A stretch of 64,000 nt of DNA from Gnetum montanum. Taxonomy: Eukaryota > Streptophyta > Gnetopsida > Gnetales > Gnetaceae. A program made the position numbers and the translations under genes. The stretch is from positions 281,238 to 345,237 of the forward strand of contig MNCI01024031.1 in assembly GCA_015680685.1 (NCBI GenBank). The letters are read 5' to 3'. The notes beneath the pieces are model-generated. The model searched no databases and was not told the DNA's origin. It saw nothing but the letters and a program-made list of their open reading frames with translations. Of this stretch, positions 45,308 through 58,570 are shown one piece after another (positions within the stretch are counted from its first letter, which is position 1; every line of letters begins with the position of its first letter).

Positions 45308-46300
45308 AGAGTCTACCATACCTTCTTCAAAATCATTGTGACATTGAAATAAATAAATTTTCTAAAGAAAGCAAAGAAATAAACTTTTTAGTAAAAGTAT
45401 TTTCATACAAAAATAAATTTTCTAAAACGAACATGCATAAGGCCTTGTCACACTTTAAATGTTAAAATTAAAAATTTTAAGATACATGACTCAATCATAA
45501 GAAAGAAACAATATTTATAAAAAGTAATTTTAAAATAAAAATAATTTTTCAAAAAATATCTTCTTTTAACAAATCAACCATAAAATAAATAAAATTCCTA
45601 AAACTAACTTACTTGATCCTAACAAAGAAATAAACTTTATAAAAGTAATTCTACAATAAAATAAATTTTTTAAAAAGACTTCTTATCTAAAATAATCTTC
45701 TTTAAAGGAACTTTGTCAAGTTGAGTTAAATAAATTTTATAAATAACCATTATAAAAACTTTCTATCAAAAGTAACTCCAAAAAAAATTCCATAAAGAAC
45801 ATCATAAGTCGTTAACATACCTAAATTATCAAAATTAAAATTTTAAAGATAAATCTTCTAAAAATGACTCAATCTTAATATAGAAATAAAATTTCTAAAA
45901 ATCTTTCTTGGAACTAGAATACATTTTCTAAAAATATATTTTAGCTTTAATATATTGAGTAGGAAAACAAATAACTTTTTTAGAAACAACAAAGAAATAA
46001 AATTCTAAAAGTAACTCTAGGAAACAAATAAATTTTCTAAAATAACTTGTTAAAACCTTCTCATACTTAATATTACAACATGATGGTGAAAACAATAAAT
46101 TTTATTAAAAAATCATACATAGAAATGAAATTTCTAAAACTAACTATGAAACAAATTAATTTTTCTAAAAGAAACTCAAAATAACTCAAGTGTGCTATAA
46201 AAAACTCAACTTCTATTATAGAAAATAGAGAAGCATATAACTTCCTAAAACATATTTTAAAAGAAGTTACCAAAAAAAAAATAATGTTCTTATTATGGAT
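45308..46300. repeat. AT-rich array of a degenerate AAATAAATTTTCTAAAA motif
   Basis: The motif AAATAAA(T/C)TTTCTAAAA recurs with variation every 40-80 bases (for example near 45,345, 45,415, 45,590, 46,030 and 46,155). The spacing is irregular. The reverse complement of the same motif fills 62,130-62,690. Confidence 0.6.
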
Positions 46301-47250
46301 ACATTTATTTTTAAATTTTCATTTTCACATGTAAATTTCAATATCAACTTTTATACATTTCCTTGAATCCACCTCAACAAAATGTATACTTTTTTAAAAT
46401 TAAAAACTTTATAAAATGAAATATAAAATATAGTAACCTTAAACAATAAATATGAATCAAATGAACAATCTAGTAACACAATATCATTTTTCTTCAATAC
46501 GTTTAAACTACTATTAATACTCTCACTTACTATTGCTTTCAAAAATGGAGTATGTAGGTCGAATTGATAATTTTGTAATATACCAAGATATTTAAGAACA
46601 AGTTATGCATAAAACATATCAATGTATCCAAGACAAAAGTATTCAAACATCAAATAGGTTGGTTATAAGTGCTATACATGGAGGGGGACCAAGATAAGGA
46701 AGGATATGGCCATGCATTCTAGATAATCAAAATCCTTAATCAATGAGTTACGAGATGAGAAGATGAGATTAATCTCATGAATCACAATGATAGTAATGAA
46801 AAAATCAATGACTAATGCAAGCTATGAAGGTTTGGCAACTGTATGAATTATTACACTAGAAATGTATCTACATACCAAATTATAAATTAAGATACTCTTC
46901 TTTTTTTAATTTATATTGATTTTAAAAGTTAAAGATAATAGTCATTTAAATGATTTAATACCTTATCAAATTAAGCCACAAACACCTTTTACAATTGTTC
47001 TTCCATTATCTATGTTTCCAACTACAATACATCAATTACAGCAAATGGAGCTGTGAACCAATTTTTTTGCATTATATATTATTATTATTATTTAAAAATT
47101 TAATATTATTATTCATTTTTAATATTGATGACTAGATACAATATTAATGAGTAGTGAGTGTACTCTACAACTAGCCATAAAAATCATAAGCATGTATACA
47201 TGATCCAGTTAAATTCTATGCAACTTTGGATTAATAGCATCCTAAATTAG
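46301..47250. other. Unassigned AT-rich sequence
   Basis: No genes. A short ATT microsatellite lies near 47,070-47,110. Confidence 0.4.
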
Positions 47251-48137
47251 TGATAAAACCAATTTTTATGACAATGTGATATCATATCTATGATATTGTA
47301 TCAATGATATCATAGCTTATGCTATGTTATCATTGATATGATGTCTCAGGAATTGTGTAGCCCTATAAATACTAACTCTTGGGCACACAAGCAACAACAA
47401 TTTTTGTCCATCCTTAGTAAAATTATTGTAGTTTCATTTCATAGTTCTAGTGATAGTGTGAATGCCCATATGTGGTGTTAAGCAGTTGAATGGGTTATTT
47501 ATTTGAGTAAATTATACTTGAGTATAGTTTATGACTAGCAATAAACATCAATACTATTTTATACCATTGTAGCATTCCTTCAATTCTTTTATTCTACTGC
47601 TTACTTAAGCATAATTTTCTTGCTTTCCTAGTTTAATCATTTACATTCCAAAGTACTTTACTTTTATGCTCATTAATAAAGTAGAATGCATATGACTAGT
47701 TTCAAGAACTAAGTATGATTTTTTGGTAACCTAGTAGTGGTCTTGCTTAATTTGCTCAATAGTAATTCCACATGGTAATCCTAGTGCCAATTACATAACC
47801 CTAAGGCATGTATGGTAAACCAGGAATGAATATCCATTGTTCTAGGGTAGGATAGATCTATATTTTCATCATTATTTAGACTTATACTTTTATCTCATTT
47901 TCAATCATGTTTGCCACTAGGAGCATTAAGAGCCTTACAACATCAACTTATTATACACCTTAGTGAGAGTTAAATCATACACTTGAACTTCACTAACTTA
48001 AAGTGTCAAGACAACTATCACAAACTTAACATTAGCTCCTAGCATAATTACATTGTCCATCCATGAATTACGATCTAGTTGTATGCATGCAATCATGACT
48101 TGTATGGCAGAGTGTTGGGATATGCCATCACTCATCA
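47251..48137 (+). repeat. 5' LTR of element C
   Basis: 887 bases, TGATAAAACC to ACTCATCA. U3 has dyad repeats around ATGATATCAT (47,275-47,345). The TATA box TATAAAT is at 47,364-47,370. A single N-free copy, matching 58,777-59,634. Confidence 0.9.
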
Positions 48138-48138
48138 T

Positions 48139-48156
48139 TGGCATGTTGCCATGGAT
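48139..48156 (+). promoter_or_regulatory. Primer binding site of element C
   Basis: TGGCATGTTGCCATGGAT resembles the Asp-tRNA site TGGCGCCGTTGCCGGGGAT with a short deletion and CG-site changes. Confidence 0.55.
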
Positions 48157-48272
48157 GTGTCAATGTGTGCTAAGTAGTTGATATTATAAATTTCATTGTA
48201 TAAAGTTTAGTCTTATACCTTTAATCAATTTCCATAACAAATACACACACAATTAAGTGTCACATACACAAT

Positions 48273-50100
48273 ATGGATTCAAAACTTAAAGAAAAGTTAT
48301 CACCTACCAAAGAGCTACAAAAGAGTAATGACAAAACACATGATGATGAAGAATAGAGTGTGCCTATGCAAACAAGGATCTCATATGCTCATGTCGATCC
48401 CTATTATCCTAATTTTACATTCATCTTTCACCAAGATGAGTAGCTAAGGTGGAGAGAATTTTAGGGTAACATCATTTTGACTCCAGAGTGTTCAACACCA
48501 TTGATGCTTCAAGAAGTCTTAATGGAGATGAACTTGAGCCATGCATAGGAAGGGTATCATGTGACCAAACACATGTCCAGGTAGTATCAACCGATAGAGA
48601 CAAGGTATGAAAATAGCAAAGGAAAGAAAATCAATCCTAATGTTGGCTTAAAGGAAATTAATGATGATGCATTCTTAACAAAGAAACTCCATCACAATTA
48701 TGAAGCCTACTCATAAATGCCTATTATTCATTTGGAAGAACTTGTCAAGGTACAATTGCATTTAGCCCTTGTAGAATAGAACTATACAAGGTACAATTCC
48801 TAGGACACTCATCAAAGAGACACATAGCTAGTATAGATCATTGGAACCAGTCCGACTAGAAGATGTAGTACTCCTTAAGATTTTTAATGACAACTAGTAA
48901 ACTTACTCAAGAGTGTCTAACCTTAGAAAGAAAATCTAGGGATATAAGTAAGGGATACATGAATCCCTTGATACAATAATAGCCAAATATTACTCTCTTT
49001 TGTATAGATGCTGAAGCCATGGATTCTTGTAAAGGAAAAAACTTAGGCACATCGTTGATGGGTTAAGTAATAAAACTAGGAAAACCCTTGGGATCTATGC
49101 CCAAGGAAGACTATCGAAGATGACCATCCATCAGATTCAAAGATGAATAAAACAAATTATAAAATAGGAAGAAGAGTTAAAGAAGAGAAAATAAATTAAA
49201 GAGTATAACTGAGATCCATCAATCAAAAAACAAGATGTTCAAATATGCAACAAGCAGGAAGAAGAAACCTTGGAAGATGTGATTCAGAAGAAAACTCTAC
49301 CAATTTAGAAATCTATCAATGATATAGAAACAAAGGTAGAAAAGATGTGGAACTTGGTGGATGAGAAGTTTGCTACAACTCTTAAGATAGTAGAAGAAAA
49401 GACTAAACAAGCACCTGCTAAAGGAAAAGATAAGAAGAAGAGAAGAGATCATGGTTGAGAAGGTTATAAGTAGAAAGGAAATTTTGCTACAATTGAGGAG
49501 TGTACTGACCCTAATTGAGAAGATGAGAAAGGATGCAAGGTGTGCCACTATGAACATCCCAAGGGATGTTGCCCTGTTATGGCCCAATTGCAAGAGTCTG
49601 GGACATACACACTCAAGTAAAAATTCATTAAAATTAGATGCCAAGATGGTTACCTTATCCTCAAGGTAATCTTAGAAAACCCTTCCAGCCAACCTATTAC
49701 CCAAGCAAAGCCTACCCTCAATCATAGGAATAATACTAGTAGCATTGGCAACAACCACAAGCATGGACAATGCCACCACTAAGGCAACATTATTTATATC
49801 AGAAATTAGATCCTTATGGATATTATGTACAATGTTCAATCTCTCTAGGGAATGCTTCAATTCACACTTCTTCTTATTATTATCCACCTGAGTATTATAG
49901 ACCTACCACTCCAAGGATGGATCCCAATCTATATGCAAATCAACCAATAGTTAGTTTATCAAACCAACCTTTAAATTCTTTACTGCTAGTTATGCAAGGG
50001 GAGCTGCCATCGCAACCACAATAGATGAATGAAACAAGAGTAGAAAACTTGTAGGAGGAGGTAACAATGAATGAACCTCAATATAGGAAACATCTATTCT
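48273..50100 (+). pseudogene. Gag of element C
   Basis: Begins MDSKLKEKLSPTKELQKSND and continues to SYAHVDPYYPNFTFIFHQD, shared with element B. A gag core with many stops follows. Near 49,536 is the zinc-knuckle-like CKVCHYEHPKGCC, then a Tyr/Pro/Asn-rich tail (QPTYYPSKAYPQ, YYYPPEYYRPTTPRMDPN) up to about 50,100. The knuckle spacing differs from the usual CX2CX4HX4C. Confidence 0.75.
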
Positions 50101-50249
50101 TCTAAACAAGTTTAGAAGGGTTCAAAGAATGGGGACTTCATCTAATTCAATTCCATCTACACATACTCCTCCAAGGAACACTAGGCTTCCATCTTCTACT
50201 AATTCAAATTTTACTACTATCATGCTTACCTAAACCATTACACATTGGA

Positions 50250-51000
50250 TAAAGGTAGAAGTGCTTCCTTAAAAAAGAATAGATCTAGGAAGTCCCTTGA
50301 TATATCTCCAAATAACATGATACAAACCATGCAAGGCTATACTTGATTCTAGATAAAGAATAAACTTAATTTTACAAGACATGTACAAGGCCTAGAATCT
50401 TCCACCACTAAGGAAAAGCAATATTTGATTAAAGCTTGCAGATCAATCAATCATTGTCCTACTTAAGCAAGTAGATGATGTCATCACCATCATCAGTGAC
50501 TGATCCTATTGTGTTGATTATTTAGTAATACATGTTGGGAGAAACAAGGGAGAGTTTCCAATAATAATGGATAGGGCATGGCTTAGCATTGTGGATGCTA
50601 AGTTTGAAATTAAAGATTTGTCCTTGGAAATATCCAAGGAAGATGAAGCTAGCATTATAAAAAGATGTCAAGTTCCATGTGTCATATACAAAAATAATGG
50701 GTCTAACTACGTGTGGAGAATTTTGGCTATTAAACAAAGAAGTAGCATAATGTGTAATCAATATCTAGAAGAAATATGTGTGTGATAGTGTTTGTATGCA
50801 GTAGTGGCTAAAGGAGAAGGCATACAGTGGCTAATTATTGATAAAGAGACATATTCAAAAATATACATGGAACTAACAAATTAGATCATAAGTGCCTATG
50901 TTGAGGAAATAGATAAGTTGGAATAGTTGTAAAGGAAACATCTCTATGCACATTCACACTAGGAAGAAGATATTAAATTGGGACAGTTAAACATCCCAAA
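50250..51000 (+). pseudogene. Protease region of element C
   Basis: A 72-codon open piece at 50,567-50,785 starts MDRAWLSIVDAKFEIKDLSLEISKED. It aligns with GREWLSIIDAKLSMRYLSIEISKED of element B, just after the protease active-site region. The active-site part itself is not readable here. Confidence 0.55.
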
Positions 51001-52480
51001 CAAGTTTGAGCCAAAACTATTAAAATTAAAGTTGTACCATATGTGCTAGAATATTCCTTTCTAAATAAAAAAATTGATAATCATCAATGTCCACTTGGAT
51101 AAAGATAAAAAAAAGATTATTGGAAGTAGTCAATAAATGGCCAACAACATTTGCATGGTCCTATGATGAGATAACAAAAAATGATCCATGAATTTTTCAA
51201 CACCGAATATACATAGATCCAGATATTAAGCCACACTACCAACCTTAGAGAAGGTTGAATCATAAGCTTAAAGTAGTGAAACATGAATTGAAAAAGTTAT
51301 TAAAGGAAGGGTTCATCTACCTCATTGTAGATAGTGCATGGGTTAGCCATTTTGTCATTGTTCCAAAGAAGGGTAACAAGTGGAGAGTATGTATTAAGTT
51401 TTAGTTTTTAAACTCCATAACATTCAAAGAACATTTCCTATACAATTTGTTGACCAAGTTCTAGATACCATAGCAAGACATCAATACTATAGCTTTCTTG
51501 ATGAATACAATGGATATAACTAGATTCACATTCCACTAGAAGGCCAAGAAAAGACTATGTTCACTAGTCCATGGGGAACATTTGCTTACAATAAAATGCC
51601 TTTTAGCTTATGTAACACACCTACTACCTTTTAGAGATTAGTATTGAGCATCATCCAAACAAAAATATTCAATGGTGTAGAGGTATTTATGGATGATTTC
51701 TTGACCTACAGGATAGACTTTAAGCAAACATTGGACCATTTGGAGTAGGTATTAAAAAGATGAATTGAAATTCATTTAAATCTTAGTTGGAAGAAAATCA
51801 ATTTAATGGTCCAAGATGTGATCATTTTGCGACACAAAGTATCACAAAAAAGAATAGAAGTTAATCTAGAAAAGATAAGAATCATTAATAACATCACCCA
51901 AAGGACAAAATTATTAAGGAGGTTAGATCATTTTTAGGCCACATAGGGTATTATCAAAGGTTCATAGAAAATGTTTCCAAGATAGCAAAACCATTGGTAG
52001 AATCAACCAAAAAGGATGCACCATTCCAATGGATAGAGCAATGTGAAAAGGCATTCATGATACTAAAATAGCAGCTAATAGAAACACCAACCCCTTAAGC
52101 TCTAGATTGGTTCAAGCCCTTCCACATAATGAAAAATGCTTCCAATTATGTGTTGGGTGGAGTGTTAATGTAGCTTGATGATCAAAAGAGGTCATATTAC
52201 ATACATTGTACTAGTAGAAGCATCACTTAATTACACCACTATTGAAAAGGAGGTTATGACCATGGTTTATGTGTTAGAAAAATTCATACATTACATGTTT
52301 TAGTATTCTATCTATGTCCACATGAATCATATTGAAATTATATTTTTGATGAATAATCCAACAATGAGCCCTAGGGTGATTAGGTGACTCATAATATTAT
52401 AGGAATTTGACATCACCATTATTGAAGAAAAGGAAACAAAAAACATCATAGCAAATCACTTGGCAAGGCTAAGATGGGAA
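51000..52480 (+). pseudogene. Reverse transcriptase and RNase H of element C
   Basis: Forward frames show FFNTEYT.IQI, LLKEGFIYLIVDSAWV-type residues, SFLDEYNGYN, KTMFTSPWGTFAYNKMPFSLCNTPTTF, and GVEVFMDDFLTYRIDF with the catalytic MDD intact. HLNLSWKKINLMVQ and KRIEVNLEKIRIINN follow. RNase H has ASLNYTTIEKEVMTMVYVLEKF and ends FDITIIEEKETKNIIANHLARL. Many stops and frameshifts occur. Confidence 0.8.
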
Positions 52481-52559
52481 TCACCAAAATAACAAGAGCC
52501 ACTTTTAAAATAGTTCCCCGATGAAGACTTATTCATACAAATGACAATGATTTTTAACT

Positions 52560-53760
52560 TGATAAAGAAATCATTGATCACTAATTATCTAACTTATCTT
52601 CTTACACAAGAGGTTCCTATAGAGTGGAATAGAAAAAAAAAGAGCAATTCCTTCATAAAGTGAAGATGTATATGGAAATAAAAAAAAAATCTCTACTAGA
52701 TTTATGTTGATGGACTAGTAAGATGGTGTGTTTTGAAAGATAACTAACAAAGAATTATACAAGATGTACATGAAGGACCATGTAGTGGTCACTACACAAG
52801 TCATAGAGAAAAACTTAAGCTAATTATGGTAGGCTACTTCTAGCCTACCATATTATGGGATGCATACCGCATCCAGTCTTGTGAGAGATGTTAGCATGTT
52901 GGAGGAATAATAGCTAGAAATAAAGGGCCAAAACAATGAATACTACCATTAGAACCCTTTGACATATGGGGAATTGAATTCATGGGACCCATCATGTTGA
53001 TGTCAAATGGGAAAGCATACATTATTGTGATAGTTTATTATTGAACTAAATGAGTAGAAGTAGTTATAGTTAAAGACTGTACAACATGTGGTAAATAGAT
53101 TTGGAGTATCATGAATGCTCATATTAGATAATAGATCATACTTCATAGGTGCTACATTTAAGAGGCTCATGCAACAATTTGGAATGAACCATAAGTTAAC
53201 TACACCATACCACCCCTAAGAAAATGGTCAAGCTAAAGTGACTAACCTAGAAATTACATGAATATTAACTAGAACTATTAGTTGATTTAGAAAAGCTTGG
53301 AGCACTAAATTGAATGATGTTCTATGGGCCTATAAAATCACATGGAAACTTCCCATAAGATATTTTCCCTATGAGCTGGTCTATGGAAAATTACCTATGC
53401 TATCAATCCAAGTAGACTCACAAAAATTAGCTATTGGTAGTCAACTTGGCCTGTAATTGTAGCCCTAATGAGTATAAAATATAGAAAAAGTACTCCAAAC
53501 ATAAGCATGATGCATGAATTTGACAAGTATCAATCAAACTAGGTGATAAGGTCTTGTATTATAATTCCAGTCTAGTACCACAAAAGGCTAAGTTCCAAAC
53601 TTTATGGAAAGGACCTTACATCATCCATGCCACATACCCTTTAGGGGCTATGTAAATTTACCATCCAACTTTCCCACACAAACTTATTTTAGTCAATATT
53701 CAACAAGAAAAATCATACTATGAATATCCTGATTTCTCTGTAAACTTCACATAGCTCACT
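52560..53760 (+). pseudogene. Integrase of element C
   Basis: A zinc-binding region HEGPCSGHYTSHREK...CERC.HVGG near 52,770-52,910 keeps its His and Cys pairs. The core starts PFDIWGIEFMGPI near 52,960; the first catalytic Asp (WGIDFMGP in the family) reads Glu. Later parts (N-E-P..VNYTIPP, a KVFDK-like tail) are broken. A C-terminal LWKGPYII-like segment lies near 53,600. Confidence 0.78.
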
Positions 53761-55380
53761 AAACCATCTTATACACATTCAATATTTTGGTTAATAGTTT
53801 CAAATGATAGTCGAGGGGCTGCTGTATATGATACTTAGGCACCAAACTGAATCTTTTTCTTTCTTCTTAGTACTTTTTACTATTCTTTGATATCTTTTCA
53901 TTCTTTTATACTTATTCATTTCTTAATTCTTTGATACCCTTTAATTTCAAATTCTTCCTATATTTTACCATTTTTATATGATTTTCATTACCTATATTGT
54001 ACATATTTTGTTGATTTTTCTAATAAAGTACCAAGAATAAAGCAATATGTAGTCCCAATAAGGTGAAGATCACCCTATATTGTTAGATCATGAAGGATTA
54101 ATTACATATATAATGAGACCACATCATCCATCCACTCAATTCCAATAATAAAAGGTTCTTACCATGGCCATAATGATATTATTCTCACAATAAAACTAAA
54201 ATAAACTTGTGATCATTATGCCTAGATAGAAGAGTGAAGAAACAAGTGGAAATGAAAATGGTGTGACATCACAGAAACTTGTGGATTCTCTAGGACTACT
54301 ACTCTGAGTTTTATCACATTTCTAAGGGTATGTTATTCTCTAGAGTTCAAATGAAAAATGGAAGTAAGAGTACAATAAGTGCTACCTTAACATGTCATTG
54401 AAAAGACATGTTACTCATGCTTGAAGGTAGTCCTTTGGTAAGGTTGATATAGTAAAAATAAAATAAAAGCATAGAATAACATTTCTAGGGTCCAACTAGA
54501 AAGACATGTTACCCATGCCTAAAGGTAACAGGATTCTCAAAAATCTAAAAAATAAAAATGTGCTATTAATAAACTCCTTCCTTGAACAACATTGCCAAGT
54601 GGTAATGCTTCTTTCAATAGTGGTAGTCTTGTGGTTGTTAGTCTTAGGGATGAAACAATGTAATTTTACTAGAAAAGTGGTTTGGACTCAATTTGAATCT
54701 TAGATGGAAGGCTAATGATTACTTTAACCACACATCACACACAAGGATTCATTATGCCTATGGTAAGACACCTCATGTCTCGATTTCTACAATCCCTTCT
54801 ACATTCTATTTCACCTCACTAGTATATTTAATCATAATGCTATGGTTTTATATAATATAGTGTTATTTTTCCAATCTAGTGATATTAACATGTGCATTTT
54901 GCTAAACAAGTATGTCTTACATTCAGTTTCTTGAGTCCCTATGGATACTTTTAGGCATGGATATATAAGGACACTAAGGGCTAAAGCTTCTTTTGGAAGG
55001 ATCCACTTGTATAACTCTTATACGTCATTCCTAATTAGAAATTCCACATAGTCTTATGTCTCTCAAACATACTAGTACTTCAGAAATACTTCCCATAAAG
55101 TTTTATAATCCATCCATGTACCAAGAATTGTCAATCCATATTATATATACCCAATAAACTTTCATTGCCCAAGATTCCTTCCTTATGAGTTTTGAACACC
55201 ACATATTTGAATTTCAAGCATCATATATGATTCATGATCCTTTAGGTAGTCTCTATATCTTTCAAATCATCTAACTGACTCATTTTTTCCATCAAAAGCT
55301 GCTAAAATTTTTAAATTTTTTGAGGATGATGTCGTATGACCTACGATGTTACAGCTACAATGTTGTATCAATGATGTTGT
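53761..55380 (+). other. Non-coding spacer between pol and the third ORF of element C
   Basis: 1.6 kb. The first 750 bases match element B's spacer. No coding blocks. The start (53,860-53,990) is a T/C-rich imperfect repeat around ATTCTTT.ATA. Confidence 0.6.
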
Positions 55381-55393
55381 GCCCATAAAAATA

Positions 55394-55404
55394 GTATATA
55401 TATG
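55394..55404 (+). promoter_or_regulatory. Internal TATA-like site of element C
   Basis: GTATATATATG, about 215 bases before the donor. It is preceded by TTGTATCAATGATGTTGTG (55,362-55,380); the LTR has TTGTATCAATGATATCAT at the same place relative to its own TATA box. Confidence 0.45.
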
Positions 55405-55615
55405 TGGGGGATGTTGGAAAATTTTTCATTCTTCCATTTCAAGGAAAAAGGAGTTTTTGCAAGTTTTCTGAGCTCTAGAAAGCAAACTTCCCAATGCCAT
55501 AACTTCCTCACTACAACTCCAATTTGTGAAACTCTTAAACCCTACTGATCCTAGATTTCTCAACTTAGTCAGGGGTGAGCTAGAATTTCCTAATGCCTAG
55601 AGGACACTATAAAGG

Positions 55616-55934
55616 GTAAGTATACAAAAAATAAGAATATTATAACTAAATCAAATAAATTTAAGCCAAATTACTTAATTAATTCTCTTAACTAACCATA
55701 CCAACTATCTAGTGTCATAATAAAAAAGGAAATGATAACTATGAAAGGTCATAATAATTAAGGATATAATACTTAGAAGTTTCTTTTTTAAATTTCTCTA
55801 GCTCTGTAATCATAATAAAATCATGATTGATAAGGAAGATAAGAACTTGATCAAACCAAAAGTACAAGAAGGATCATAAACCATCAAGAACTGATTTACA
55901 CACCTTGGTAACCTTAAACTCTTAATTACTGTAG
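55616..55934 (+). other. Predicted intron before the third ORF of element C
   Basis: Donor AAAGG|GTAAGTATA and acceptor AATTACTGTAG, ending exactly at the ATG of the third ORF. 319 bases. The donor context (CTAATGCCTAGAGG...TAAAGG) matches element B (CTAACACCTAGAAGG...TAAAG). Confidence 0.6.
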
Positions 55935-58570
55935 ATGGACCCAAAGAGGCCAGTAGCAGAAGAACCTTCCCAACATAGTAGCAAAAAACCAAGAGGTCAT
56001 GGAAGAGGTAAAGCAGTAGAACAAAATCCATAGGTTGAAGATGTAAAATAGAAGGCTCAATAATTCAACATTCACTGATAGACTCCTATCACTAAGCATT
56101 CAACACAAGCAGTAGTAGAGGCACTACCATAACTTGAACATGGATAGCATCTCACATTGTCTGTAGATTGCCTACAAGCCATCCAAGAAAAGTTCACAAT
56201 GTCCACGGTCATTGTGGAACTAAACTTTGATCCATTCATGGATTTTGTTGCAAAAGCTATAAGAATAGAACTCTAGGAATCTCCCTTATGACCAACCCTA
56301 TCCAACAATGAAAAATGGTACATAGGAGAGGCCTATCAATTTTGGAGAAATAAGTAAGGAGATTTGATATTGAATATTGAAGGAATCTCTATCTCATCCT
56401 CTATTGAGGTAATCACCAAAGCCTTAAACATTCCAAATGTTAAATCCAATGTTGCATAGATTTCCATAAGGTTCAACACCAATGCCAAGAAATTATGACC
56501 ATAGAGAGCTTATGCTAAAGAAGACAAGGACTATAGTGAGCTCATGAACAAAGACAATATTTATTTTAAGATTTTGACCTACCATCTATTTCCAATCAAA
56601 ATGCTCAATAGGATCTCTATGTACGTAGTGAGAGGAAGCACCATTTTGATGGAAAAGTTTAATGCAAACATCACCATCTCATTTTCCTAGAGATCCAAAA
56701 GAGATTTGAGGAGAAGAATGTAGGGAAACAAAAACTACCATTCCCTTGCCTAATAAGGAAGCTTTGAAAACAAGTAGGGATTCTAAGCTATACTAATGAT
56801 GTTCCAAGAAAATTTTAGAATTCCCATGCAAAAATATCCAAGCTAGTTCGACCTAAGAAAGATCAGCTAGAGAAACCAATAGGCATTGAGGGAGCTATAT
56901 GTTCAACACCTATCAGTAACATTCTAGCTATTGATCAACAAAAATAGGTAGGACCTAGAAATTCAACACCTACTAGAGATAGATAAGATCAAGAAGCTTC
57001 ACCTACACCATAGGATTATCATTCCTTAATGAGCCATCTATGCCAAATTACAAACACAATTAGCTATGGAGCAAGGGAGGGATTCAATCTCTACAAAGTG
57101 AGAGAAATCTTGGTAAGGCCTACAATTTTAGGAGGACTTGCTAGTGGGCAAGTATCATTATGAATAGAAGGAGAGGAAGACTAGGCACAAAAAATATTAG
57201 GAAACATTACATCATTCCAAGTAATGTTAGAAACTAGTGAAGGTACAAAAACCATGATCATGTAGTACCAAGATGTAGCAAGAGTAGCATAGGTAATAAT
57301 TGATCATATCAAATAGTCCTTCAATACTCCTATTATGTCATCAACTAATATTTTTAAAGCTAGAGATGCTCAAATGCTAGCTGGTACCTTGGTGACTCTA
57401 GCTAAGCATGAAAACATCCTTGATAGACTACTACATATAGGCCAATTCATGTAGAATCTTTTTGATATCCCTAGTGATATCATAACAATTCAATCTAATT
57501 TAAGTGCCACAAAAAGAAAGCTAGTAATGGTAGAGACAAGGGAAAAACAGATTGAAAAAGAAGTGCAAAGATTATAGAATGAATTGACGGCTCTCATAGC
57601 AAACATAAGGGATCCTGCATAATTTGTTTCCCTAGACCAGCTTAAGCAATACAGAACAAATCAAGTGAGGTAGTTGATTTCCTAGAATATACAAGTAGAG
57701 ATGAAAAGAAAGAAAGTAGCGTGGAATGCCTCAATTTTTGAAGCCCAAACATATGCACATGTCAAAGCTCTCACTACCTTGGAAGAAGAAAATAAGAAGC
57801 TCATTGTAGAAAACACAATGTTGACTGATATTGAGAAGCAGAAGAATGTTCTCGAAGAAAGCATCCATTAGTTGCAAGAACAACCCATTCATGTCAACCA
57901 GGATAAGAATAGATTGGCATGTAAGAATAGAATACTATCAATGGAGGAAGTACACACTATCAGAAAAAAATTATTTATTGAGATAAGTGCATGGTAGAAT
58001 GAAGCTAAGAGGCATGATAAGCTTAAGGATCACTTTAGAAACCAATTGGGTATGTATAAGAAAATAATGAGAAATAAATCTAGATGGAAAAGATAAAAAT
58101 CAATTTCATCACTACCTAAACTTCAGACTAGCAGTCCATCTTTGATAGCTTAGCCCACGTCCATTAGGTTGAGATCAAGAACAAGGACTTGCAAATTGAG
58201 GATCTTATAGAATACATGGGGGTTAGCAAATCTCTGATATGCTAACTTGGCCATGTTGATAGTGGGATGACTTAGGAATAAACTTGAGCAACAGGTAGTA
58301 GCTTTGTATGCTATGTATGAAAAGGAGTTTGCTAATCAAAAGGATTTCTAATAGGAATTACATGTGGAAAACTCAAAGCTTGAAATTTTTAAAGCTAACT
58401 TTAAAGGATGTAGTAACAAACTTGGCATTCCAAATTTTAGATTATAAAGAATTGCATAATTCAAAGATGAAAGGAGAGCACTTTAGACACTTCTAAATAG
58501 ATACCATTTTCAGAAGCCTGATGATAAAGGGAAGAAGCTAATGGAGGAGCCTTCACTGCCAGGAACTTAG
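55935..58570 (+). pseudogene. Third ORF of element C (about 880 codons, broken)
   Basis: Starts MDPKRPVAEEPSQHSSKKPR. The basic KKPRGHGRGK stretch could be a nuclear-localisation-like signal. The next 280 residues align with element B's third ORF: FDPFMDF, LSNNEKWYIGEAYQFW, EGISISSSIEVITKALNI, IYFKILTYHLFPIKMLN and YVVRGSTILMEKFN. From about 57,340 the sequence is Lys/Glu/Leu-rich and coiled-coil-like (for example ALTTLEEENKKLIVENTML). It ends KGKKLMEEPSLPGT-stop, as in B. No signal peptide or transmembrane segment is seen, so an envelope role is not supported. Scattered stops and at least a few frameshifts make it inactive. The Gln/Pro linker of B is not present. Confidence 0.7.

Noticed and set aside
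32916-45312. Target site duplication for element F
   Set aside because: Flanks TCTTT and AGAGT do not match; left unassigned.
55935-58570. Envelope gene of an Athila-type endogenous retrovirus-like element
   Set aside because: No signal peptide, membrane span or envelope motif; the sequence is globular then coiled-coil.
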